From positions 1 through 5,649 of the forward strand of contig NZ_DATGNO010000009.1 in NCBI RefSeq assembly GCF_035306705.1: 5,649 bases of DNA, written 5' to 3'. This DNA comes from Xanthomarina sp035306705 (GTDB lineage Bacteria > Bacteroidota > Bacteroidia > Flavobacteriales > Flavobacteriaceae). How positions within the stretch are numbered: the stretch's first letter is position 1; each line of letters begins with the position of its first letter. Positions 1 through 4,533 of the stretch are shown piece after piece. Under the pieces are notes generated by a model. It saw only the letters and a program-made list of their open reading frames with translations, was not told the origin of the DNA and searched no databases. A program made the translations under genes and the position numbers.

Positions 1-338
1 AGCAGTAAATAGCAAAAATTTAAAAGTGGTAATATTTATACGAAAAGATTGAAAATTATCTATAACAAATCGGGTTTCAGCTATAAGAATTATACTTAAT
101 AAATCAACGACTATAGTTTTAGGTTTATTCGTTATATAAAAACCTTATAATGGGTTTTGATTTAAAAAAAATACAAAAAAGTATTAAAAAGAATGACGTT
201 AATTAAATTGTTGGAATTTTTCTAATTCATTGAAAACATGTGCGTTAGGCGTGTTGGTTTTTGACAGTGCTAAATTTTTTTTAATGAAATTTTAAGATAT
301 ACGTGTTAGTACGTATATGATATTGTGAAAAATTATAC

Positions 339-346
339 TACGTTTG
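339..346 (+). promoter_or_regulatory. possible -7 box upstream of stem-loop array
   Basis: TACGTTTG fits the Bacteroidota -7 consensus TAnnTTTG exactly. No TTTG -33 box stands at the usual 17-23 bp distance, so this is weak. If real, transcription would begin near 353 and run through the palindrome at 368-379 and the stem-loop series at 415-660. Confidence 0.2.
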
Positions 347-367
347 TTCTATCGTTAGATCATTTTT

Positions 368-379
368 GTTCTTAAGAAC
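368..379. repeat. 12-bp perfect palindrome
   Basis: GTTCTTAAGAAC is its own reverse complement. Weaker outer symmetry (ATCA at 359-362, TGAT at 388-391) surrounds it. It could be an operator half-site pair or the tip of a cruciform. It lies just downstream of the possible -7 box at 339-346 and just before the stem-loop array, so a regulatory role is possible but unproven. Confidence 0.35.
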
Positions 380-414
380 TTATAAAGTGATTTATCTCTA
401 TCCCCAAAAGCTGG

Positions 415-660
415 TATCAAGTAATCCCCACATAAATCTTGATAAAATATTAAAAGCTTAAAGACTGTCTCCCCTAAAGTCTTGATATAATAAAGTTATT
501 TTAAATTCAAAAGTCGGTCTCCTCTAACGTCTTTTATTACAATATAGAAAATTAATTTTAATACTAAGATCCACCTCCTCATAGGTCTTGTAAGAAAATT
601 TTGAATAAAGATTTTTAAAATTTTAAAGCTAGTTGACTTTCCCCTAAAACGCTTTTTAAA
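415..660 (+). ncRNA. candidate non-coding RNA: serial stem-loops with C-rich loops
   Basis: Five hairpins follow one another. (1) TATCAAG/CTTGATA, 415-421 with 438-444, loop containing TCCCC. (2) AAGACT/AGTCTT, 461-466 with 478-483, loop GTCTCCCCTAA. (3) AAGTCG/CGTCTT, 511-516 with 528-533, one T-T mismatch, loop GTCTCCTCTAA. (4) AAGATC/GGTCTT, 566-571 with 584-589, one wobble pair that forms only in a plus-strand RNA, loop CACCTCCTCATA. (5) AAAGC plus GTT with AAC plus GCTTT, 625-655, loop core CTTTCCCCTAA. Hairpin starts are 46, 50, 55 and 59 nt apart. Stem bases change together (closing pair T-A, G-C, C-G) while the loop core is kept, as expected for a selected RNA. I do not recognise a named RNA family. 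Confidence 0.45.
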
Positions 661-779
661 CATTAAGTATACCATTTTAACTATGAACAAGATTCAAATA
701 CATTCTTTTTCACATTACTGCTTAAGCATCATTGTTTTGGCAGGTTTTCAATTTCAACTAAACAATTAAAAACTATATT

Positions 780-869
780 ATGATTAAAATAATTACTAAT
801 TTATTTACTTCTGATAAGAGGTTTTTAATAGGTCTTTTTTTGATTCTTTCATTTAGTTTCAGTTATGGG
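780..869 (+). pseudogene. 5' fragment of small membrane/secreted protein, cut by IS3
   Basis: An ATG at 780 opens 30 codons beginning MIKIITNLFTSDKRF, followed by a hydrophobic run (LIGLFLILSFSFSYG) like a signal peptide or first membrane helix. The frame runs straight into the IS3 left end at 870. The fragment at 2099-2245 continues in the same frame if the element is removed exactly, giving a 78-residue hydrophobic protein. The protein family is not recognised. The lack of a target duplication leaves open that the two fragments come from different genes joined by deletion. Confidence 0.4.
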
Positions 870-894
870 TGTAGGCTTCCCCAAAAATAGGACA
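870..894 (+). repeat. IS3 left terminal inverted repeat
   Basis: Begins TGTAGGCTTCCC and ends TAGGACA. It pairs with 2075-2098, with only the central A/T tract differing (CAAAAA here, AAAAA on the plus strand at the right end). The transposase binds such ends. Confidence 0.9.
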
Positions 895-937
895 GTTATA
901 AATTCTAATTTATTAATTTTAAATTCAAACTGTCACA

Positions 938-1204
938 ATGAAAAAAAGCAAATTTAGCGAGAGTCAGATAATCAAGGCACTCAAGGAAAACGAACAAGGA
1001 AGATCTGTGGGCGATTTATCAAGAGAATTAGGTATTGACAAAAGTACATTCTATTATTGGCGTAAGAAGTATGGGGGTATGGAACAGCAACAACTTAAGA
1101 GGTTGAAGGAACTTGAAGAGGAAAACAACAGGCTCAAACAAATGTATGCGGATGTGAGTTTAGATAATAAGATGTTAAAGGACGTATTGTCAAAAAAGTT
1201 CTAA
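938..1204 (+). CDS. IS3 OrfA, transposase DNA-binding subunit
   Basis: This 88-residue protein is the sequence-specific DNA-binding part of the IS3 transposase. Residues about 5-45 form a helix-turn-helix of the HTH_Tnp_1 type (FSESQIIKALKENEQGRS, then LSRELGIDKSTFYYWRKKYGG). Residues about 53-85 form a leucine-zipper-like coiled coil (LKRLKELEEEN, then NRLKQ and DNKMLKDVL) that mediates oligomerisation in this family. The start is the first ATG inside the left inverted repeat and has no Shine-Dalgarno, as is usual in Bacteroidota. The gene ends in TCA AAA AAG TTC TAA. The A AAA AAG heptamer at 1192-1198 lets ribosomes slip back one base into orfB, giving the active OrfAB. OrfA alone usually acts as a repressor or regulator of transposition. 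Confidence 0.93.
   Translation: MKKSKFSESQIIKALKENEQGRSVGDLSRELGIDKSTFYYWRKKYGGMEQQQLKRLKELEEENNRLKQMYADVSLDNKMLKDVLSKKF
1192..1198 (+). promoter_or_regulatory. programmed -1 frameshift site A AAA AAG
   Basis: In the orfA frame this reads A AAA AAG, the most efficient bacterial slippery heptamer and the classical IS3 signal. It lies four bases before the orfA stop at 1202-1204. A -1 slip continues with GTT CTA AAG CCT, which leads without a stop into orfB. The orfB frame is open back to 1171. Confidence 0.8.
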
Positions 1205-1254
1205 AGCCTTCCGACAAGCGAGTTCGTGTCAAATATCTTGTTAAGGAGTTTACA

Positions 1255-2082
1255 GTGCCCATTGTACGAGCCTGCAAAGTTGTAGGTTTAAGTAGGTCAA
1301 TGTGGTATTATCAGCGCAAGAAAGATGACAGCGAAGTCATTGATAAACTCACAGAGCTTGCGGAATCCTATCCAACTAGAGGTTTTGATGAGTATTATCA
1401 CAAAATCCGTCGTGAAGGCTTAAAATGGAACAGAAAGCGAGTGCTTCGCATTTACAGGGATATGAAACTAAGTTTAAGGCGTAAGCACAAAAAGCGTTTA
1501 GTAAAACGCGTAAAACAACCTTTGGAAACACCTACGCAGCTCAATGAATGCTGGAGTATGGACTTTATGAGTGATGCACTTACCGATGGTAGAAAAGTGC
1601 GCGTATTTAACGTTATTGACGATTGTAATCGAGAAGCTTTAGCCATTGAAGCAGGACTATCATATCCAGCTAGAGCTGTAGTAGATACACTAGAATGTTT
1701 AAAAGAAGAAATAGGCACACCAAAATATATAAGATGTGATAACGGACCAGAATTTATCTCTAAGACCTTTATGAACTGGTGTGAAAAAAACTTTATAGAA
1801 ATTAAATATACACAACCTGGAAAACCAATGCAAAACGGATATATCGAACGTTTTAATCGATTCTTTAGAGAAGATATACTAGATGCCTATTACTTCAATG
1901 ACAAATATCAATTGCAAAAAATAAGCGATAATTGGAGAGAGGACTATAATTTTAACCACCCACATAAATCCTTAGGAAATAAATCACCTAAAGAATATAT
2001 GCCCAGATTTGATGAAGAATTTAAATTCTTCATCAAATCTGACTTAAATAATAATTATTTATCGAACTTTAAGGTGTCCTAA
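1255..2082 (+). CDS. IS3 OrfB, DDE transposase catalytic part
   Basis: This is the catalytic half of the IS3 transposase, which cuts and joins the element ends. Numbered from the GTG at 1255, an HTH_21-like region spans about 30-80 (ELAESYPTRGFDEYYHKIR). The integrase core (rve) follows, with D103 in WSMDF, D162 in CDNGPEF and E198 in GYIERFN. Exactly 35 residues separate D162 and E198, the classical DD(35)E spacing, so the site looks intact. The GTG start is nominal. The likely product is an OrfAB fusion from 938 made by slippage at 1192-1198, and the sequence before 1255 (KPSDKRVRVKYLVKEFT) is typical of that fusion. The stop at 2080-2082 lies inside the right inverted repeat. The 3' part contains a 38-bp perfect palindrome at 2004-2041. 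Confidence 0.94.
   Translation: MPIVRACKVVGLSRSMWYYQRKKDDSEVIDKLTELAESYPTRGFDEYYHKIRREGLKWNRKRVLRIYRDMKLSLRRKHKKRLVKRVKQPLETPTQLNECWSMDFMSDALTDGRKVRVFNVIDDCNREALAIEAGLSYPARAVVDTLECLKEEIGTPKYIRCDNGPEFISKTFMNWCEKNFIEIKYTQPGKPMQNGYIERFNRFFREDILDAYYFNDKYQLQKISDNWREDYNFNHPHKSLGNKSPKEYMPRFDEEFKFFIKSDLNNNYLSNFKVS
2004..2041. repeat. 38-bp perfect palindrome inside orfB 3' end
   Basis: The sequence from CAGATTTGATGAAGAATTT to its exact reverse complement is symmetric about 2022/2023, with no loop and no mismatch. It encodes residues around PRFDEEFKFFIKSD. A second small palindrome follows at 2045-2061 (arms TAAATAAT and ATTATTTA around A2053). In RNA the pair would form strong hairpins just before the element's right end. 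A role as a terminator, a read-through block or an mRNA stabiliser is possible; no U tract follows. Confidence 0.85.
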
Positions 2083-2098
2083 AAAAGGGAAGCCTACA
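2075..2098 (+). repeat. IS3 right terminal inverted repeat
   Basis: TGTCCTA, an A-rich spacer and GGGAAGCCTACA form the inverted partner of 870-894. The orfB stop codon lies inside it. Confidence 0.9.
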
Positions 2099-2245
2099 AA
2101 TTCATTTTTAGGGGTTATGTTGCTTGCTATAACCCTATTATCCACTCAGCAAGCTTTAAAAATCGCATTCCCGAGAAATTTCATAAAATTCATGAAATAC
2201 GGAAATCTTAACCCTGAAACTGAATTTAAAGGAAAATTAGTGTAG
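2099..2245 (+). pseudogene. 3' fragment of the gene interrupted by IS3
   Basis: Forty-eight codons are open from the IS3 right end to a TAG at 2243-2245. They encode NSFLGVMLLAITLLSTQQ, a hydrophobic segment, then a basic stretch around FPRNFIKFMKYG and a polar end NPETEFKGKLV. The phase matches the fragment at 780-869 exactly across the element. An open run of this length is unusual in such AT-rich DNA, which supports former coding. An internal ATG at 2117 could in principle start a short product of its own. The family is not recognised. Confidence 0.4.
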
Positions 2246-2250
2246 TTTTG
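2243..2250 (+). promoter_or_regulatory. possible -7 box for the HEFGH gene
   Basis: TAGTTTTG fits TAnnTTTG exactly and would place the transcript start near 2257, just before the boundary repeat at 2260. No clear TTTG -33 box is seen at normal spacing, so support is weak. Confidence 0.25.
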
Positions 2251-2259
2251 AGACAGACT

Positions 2260-2272
2260 GCCGTTGCCAGTA
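2260..2272 (+). repeat. left boundary repeat of first gene
   Basis: GCCGTTGCCAGTA pairs with TACTGGCAACAGC at 3342-3354 (12 of 13 bases). Pairing continues inward through an A/T tract with few mismatches. It stands 18 bp before the ATG at 2291, so a transcript could pair its leader with its own 3' end. Confidence 0.65.
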
Positions 2273-2290
2273 ATTTTAAAAAAACCGCTA

Positions 2291-3337
2291 ATGAGAAAAA
2301 TAATCGTTTTAATTCTACTTTTCACTTCATTGAACAGCATTGGACAAAAATCGGAATTGAACATTTCGATTGACGAAAGAATTGAAACGCTTTACTCTGT
2401 AGCATTTTTAAATGACTACTTCTTGATTAACGAACACGAAAATTTATATAAAAAAGAAATTCGAGAAAATTTACAATCGCTAAAAAACCACAAGGCTATT
2501 CAACTTTTCGACAGTTTATCAAAAAACTACAATTTTTCCTATTTCCGAACAGTGGAATGGGTTTTACAGTTTTCCGACTTCCCTAAGTTCAAAAAAATAA
2601 AAGAAAAAGTGGATAACTATGAAACTGTTCCGAAAGCCAAAAAAAATCTGCTCGAAAATTTCAGGAAAGAACTCATAAAATTCAATCAAGATACTCTTTT
2701 CCAATCTTATTTGAGCGAGATAAAACCAATAAACCAAAAAGTTATTTCTCAAGTAAAAGAGTCGGAAACAATTAGCGAATTGCCCACATATTTGGAAAAA
2801 TTCTATGGCAAAAAACTCAATTCATACAATCTTATTCTTTCGCCATTGCTTCACTCTGGCGGTTTCAATTCAGAAATTATCAATCAAAACGGAGAAAAAG
2901 AAGTTTATGCATTAATTGGTCCAAATGGAGAAATTGACTTTATGCCATATTTTGACAAAAACTATTTAGAAACGGATTTAATACTTCACGAGTTTGGTCA
3001 CTCATTTGTAAATCCTTTAATGGAAAAACACGATAAGGAAATAGAAAGCTTAAAATCTAAATATTTTACAGAAAAACTTGAAAAATATGCCAAATACCAA
3101 GGTTACAGCGAATGGAAATTTGTGTTTAACGAACTTTTGTTAAGAGCGACAACGATTAAAATAGCCGAGAAGAATTTTGGAAAAGAAAAAGCAAACGAAC
3201 TTTTAGAGTACGAAAAATCAATCGGATTTGGATTGGTTGAAAATATTTTGGAAATTTTAAAGGAATACGACCAGAATAGAAACAAATACACGGACTTTTA
3301 CAAATTTTACCCGACACTAATCGAACGGATGAAATAA
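2291..3337 (+). CDS. secreted HExxH metallopeptidase-like protein (DUF4932-like)
   Basis: This 348-residue protein has a signal peptide at its start (MRKIIVLILLFTSLNSIGQ), so it should leave the cytoplasm for the periplasm or beyond. The motif HEFGHSF puts H233, E234 and H237 in the zinc-binding HExxH pattern. E281 in FNELLLRA, 47 residues after H233, is a plausible third ligand, as in gluzincin-type enzymes. A segment LSPLLHSGGFN before the motif and the overall length fit DUF4932, a family of unknown function common in Bacteroidota; I assign that from memory. The substrate is unknown. An ATG lies 27 bases upstream at 2264, but it falls inside the boundary repeat and would bury the signal peptide, so I choose 2291. 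The gene stands alone between matched boundary repeats. Confidence 0.8.
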   Translation: MRKIIVLILLFTSLNSIGQKSELNISIDERIETLYSVAFLNDYFLINEHENLYKKEIRENLQSLKNHKAIQLFDSLSKNYNFSYFRTVEWVLQFSDFPKFKKIKEKVDNYETVPKAKKNLLENFRKELIKFNQDTLFQSYLSEIKPINQKVISQVKESETISELPTYLEKFYGKKLNSYNLILSPLLHSGGFNSEIINQNGEKEVYALIGPNGEIDFMPYFDKNYLETDLILHEFGHSFVNPLMEKHDKEIESLKSKYFTEKLEKYAKYQGYSEWKFVFNELLLRATTIKIAEKNFGKEKANELLEYEKSIGFGLVENILEILKEYDQNRNKYTDFYKFYPTLIERMK

Positions 3338-3341
3338 AAAC

Positions 3342-3354
3342 TACTGGCAACAGC
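3342..3354 (+). repeat. right boundary repeat of first gene
   Basis: TACTGGCAACAGC is the inverted partner of 2260-2272. It begins four bases after the stop codon and abuts the palindromic element starting at 3355. Confidence 0.65.
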
Positions 3355-3463
3355 GCATAACAAAAATGGCGAGATTTGTGATTGAAACGAAAATTTTGGT
3401 ATTTTTAGAAACTTAAAGTTTAACCAAAAACTTGCGGATTTTAAGTCGCCACTTATGTTATGC
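3355..3463. repeat. 109-bp imperfect palindromic intercassette element
   Basis: The outer arms are GCATAACAAAAATGGCGA (3355-3372) and TCGCCACTTATGTTATGC (3446-3463), which match at 16 of 18 positions. Inside them TTTTGGT (3394-3400) pairs with ACCAAAA (3423-3429), flanked by a partly paired CG.AA stretch. The tip is the perfect dyad AAACTTaAAGTTT (3409-3421). The whole element could extrude as a long cruciform or fold as an RNA. It lies between the boundary repeats of two neighbouring genes, as attC sites do between integron cassettes. However, GCATAAC/GTTATGC does not fit the attC cores RYYYAAC/GTTRRRY. Confidence 0.7.
3375..3407 (+). promoter_or_regulatory. possible Bacteroidota promoter for the membrane protein gene
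   Basis: TTTG at 3375-3378 and TATTTTTA at 3400-3407 are separated by 21 bp. They resemble the TTTG / TAnnTTTG promoter except for the last base. The promoter would sit inside the palindromic element, with a start near 3414, so each cassette might carry its own promoter in the preceding palindrome. Confidence 0.3.
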
Positions 3464-3470
3464 ACGGACC

Positions 3471-3480
3471 GTTGGCTACA
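3471..3480 (+). repeat. left boundary repeat of second gene
   Basis: GTTGGCTACA is an exact inverted match to TGTAGCCAAC at 4199-4208. With the next bases the match extends to 13 of 14. It ends two bases before the ATG at 3483. Confidence 0.65.
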
Positions 3481-3482
3481 AT

Positions 3483-4232
3483 ATGAAGAACGAAACGAAA
3501 CAATATAAGTTTTTAGAAGCCTCTTGGGTTTTAATGATATTTACATTCATTGGAGTATTGATACTTAACGCAATAATTGTCTCTAAGGTTCAGAGAATCT
3601 TAGCCTTGTCCAAGGGTGGAATTATATCTATTTCTGCTATTGTTCTAATTTTTTTAGTATCTATTTTGGTTTCAAGACTTGTATCCTTCAGTAAGACAAC
3701 AGTGACTTTGAACAAAAAAGAAATGCAAGTAAATCGGAGTTTTTTATTTGGTTTACCAATCAAGTCTAACTTTCTTTTACCTTATTCACAGATTAACACT
3801 TATGTTTTTCAAGACGACCAAAACTGGTATTGGTTGAAGATTAAGGATTCGAAGGGAAAGGCTTATAGAATTTGGAAATTTGGATGGTTTAAAAAAAAGG
3901 AGTTTAAGGCTTTTAAAGACCAACTAACTTATGAGATAAATTGGTTTAACCAAGAAATGGCACATTTTGACCAAACTGATCAACAAAAAGGACAGATTAA
4001 AGTAGCGAAAAATATATACCAAGGAAAGATTGGTTTAATCTTGGGAGTAATTTCCTTTATAATCATAATTGTCCTCTCAATACTGCTTCTTGTTTTTGGA
4101 GTTCCTAAACTAAGTTTCTTAGGACCAGGATTAATTGGACTATCTGGAGCAACATTTACGTTATTTAAAGTTTGGAACGAAAGAAAAAACAAGGATACTG
4201 TAGCCAACAATGTATCCTATGAAAAGCACTAA
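3483..4232 (+). CDS. four-helix membrane protein with possible PH-like domain
   Basis: This 249-residue protein belongs to no family I can name with confidence. Hydrophobic helices lie at about 15-34 (WVLMIFTFIGVLILNA), 47-67 (IISISAIVLIFLVSILV), 183-205 (IGLILGVISFIIIIV..) and 211-231. A soluble stretch at about 70-165 contains short strands such as TTVTLNKKEMQVNRSFLFG, LLPYSQINTYVFQ and WYWLKIKDSKGKAYRIW. Its layout, next to paired membrane helices, recalls bacterial PH (bPH) domains. It probably sits in the inner membrane with that domain in the cytoplasm. A frame opening at 3432 would read through the palindrome and boundary repeat, so I choose the ATG at 3483. The last 12 codons cross the right boundary repeat (D238-N242) and may run into the IS110 element, so the natural C terminus may differ. 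Confidence 0.75.
   Translation: MKNETKQYKFLEASWVLMIFTFIGVLILNAIIVSKVQRILALSKGGIISISAIVLIFLVSILVSRLVSFSKTTVTLNKKEMQVNRSFLFGLPIKSNFLLPYSQINTYVFQDDQNWYWLKIKDSKGKAYRIWKFGWFKKKEFKAFKDQLTYEINWFNQEMAHFDQTDQQKGQIKVAKNIYQGKIGLILGVISFIIIIVLSILLLVFGVPKLSFLGPGLIGLSGATFTLFKVWNERKNKDTVANNVSYEKH
4199..4208 (+). repeat. right boundary repeat of second gene
   Basis: TGTAGCCAAC is the exact inverted partner of 3471-3480. Unlike in the first gene, it lies inside the coding frame (codons DTVAN). The IS110 element appears to begin a few bases further on. Confidence 0.6.
4218..4228 (+). repeat. candidate inverted repeat flanking IS110, inner-left copy
   Basis: TATGAAAAGCA matches the reverse complement of 5630-5641 except for one A. 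It may be a subterminal repeat of the IS110 element. Alternatively it may be the left arm of a second intercassette palindrome split by the insertion. Confidence 0.4.
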
Positions 4233-4288
4233 TCCCGTTCTTCAAAAATAGTATTTATATTTTAATTATCTCATAATGATGATTTTGG

Positions 4289-4336
4289 GGTGTTGGAATG
4301 TTGATAATTCCGAAGGATTATCAATATTTCAATACC
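4289..4336 (+). repeat. 20-bp stem-loop downstream of membrane protein gene
   Basis: Bases 4289-4308 pair with 4317-4336 over 20 uninterrupted positions: 17 Watson-Crick and three G-U (4292, 4296 and 4300), around the loop TCCGAAGG. All three wobbles form only in a plus-strand RNA. No U tract follows, so it does not look like a classical terminator. It may stabilise or process the 3' end of the membrane protein mRNA, or belong to the IS110 non-coding end. Confidence 0.6.
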
Positions 4337-4440
4337 ATATAACTTGCTCCGCATCCTATATGTGATCCATCGTCCAAGCGCGGTCACCAGCATCTGTATG
4401 ATTATAAGTTATAATAAACCTGGCCACTTGCTAAAAGGGT

Positions 4441-4469
4441 GTGGTCCTTCCGCCTTCGGCGGAGGCCAC
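4441..4469 (+). repeat. GC-rich stem-loop next to IS110 transposase stop
   Basis: GTGGTC (4441-4446) pairs with GGCCAC (4464-4469), one wobble. TCCGCC (4449-4454) pairs with GGCGGA (4458-4463) around a TTC loop, with a two-base bulge between the stems. It stands out as the most GC-rich point of the intergenic region. It lies about 65 bases past the transposase stop and may be a terminator-like or bridge RNA hairpin. Confidence 0.6.
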
Positions 4470-4533
4470 CTACATTGTTTTGTGATACAGGTTTTGAATA
4501 CTTCTTTGTGAGCTTTGTTATCTGTTTATATTA

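Larger units (their letters stand above)
1..779. other. AT-rich gene-free region with multiple dyads
   Basis: No convincing protein gene is seen here on either strand. The region is extremely AT-rich. It contains an 8-bp hairpin (ATATACGT/ACGTATAT, 297-304 with 311-318), a perfect 12-bp palindrome GTTCTTAAGAAC (368-379), a 6-bp dyad AGGTTT/AAACCT (121-126 with 140-145), and the stem-loop array at 415-660, listed separately. A 64-codon minus-strand reading frame at 496-690 overlaps the stem-loops. It has low-complexity composition and no start context, so I do not call it. The region may encode a structured non-coding RNA; that is inference. Confidence 0.6.
870..2098 (+). mobile_element. IS3-family insertion sequence, IS407-like, complete
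   Basis: The ends are inverted repeats. The left end (870-894) starts TGTAGGCTTCCCC and the right end (2075-2098) finishes GGGAAGCCTACA. The outer 12 bp match perfectly, and TAGGACA/TGTCCTA match again after a short A/T spacer. The element is about 1.23 kb, typical for IS3, with orfA and orfB in relative -1 frames and a DD(35)E transposase. OrfA carries the GGM..KRLKELEEEN signature I associate with the IS407 group. That group usually leaves a 4-bp target duplication, but the flanks here (TGGG left, AATT right) differ. This suggests a deletion or recombination after insertion. Confidence 0.93.
4233..4533. ncRNA. structured non-coding region; candidate bridge RNA of IS110
   Basis: No gene is seen in these 301 bases. 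They lie between the stop codons of two converging genes. Two strong dyads are present, at 4289-4336 and 4441-4469. IS110-family transposases use a bridge RNA encoded in an element end, and in IS1111-type members this is the end after the transposase gene, which here is this region. GC rises near 4340, so the element's own RNA may lie mainly in about 4340-4533. Against a minus-strand RNA, both dyads pair better as plus-strand RNA, because their imperfect positions become G-U pairs only on that strand. A search against bridge RNA covariance models would decide. Confidence 0.35.

Noticed and set aside
461..660. CRISPR-like array
   Set aside because: Units are not identical, spacing drifts from 50 to 59 nt, and the conserved part is the hairpin loop rather than a whole repeat. 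No cas gene is present.
496..690. Minus-strand 64-codon reading frame
   Set aside because: Low-complexity composition, no start context, and it lies across the stem-loop array, which explains its sequence better.
1452..1718. Minus-strand reading frame inside orfB
   Set aside because: Antisense shadow of the DDE transposase, whose catalytic motifs fix the true frame.
3394..3429. Rho-independent terminator for the HEFGH gene
   Set aside because: The stem is AT-rich, has no adjoining U tract, and is better explained as the inner part of the nested palindrome.
3355..3463. Integron attC site
   Set aside because: The paired cores GCATAAC/GTTATGC do not fit RYYYAAC/GTTRRRY and no tyrosine integrase is in the window. 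I call it attC-like only in architecture.
3432..3482. Upstream start of the membrane protein gene at 3432
   Set aside because: The extra 17 residues are translated from the palindrome arm and boundary repeat, and the ATG at 3483 opens the natural N terminus.
4389..4395. AGCATCT, inverted at 5641-5647, as the IS110 subterminal repeat
   Set aside because: Only 7 bp, which is expected about once by chance over this search space. TATGAAAAGCA / TATGAAAAAGCA is longer and gives a better element length.
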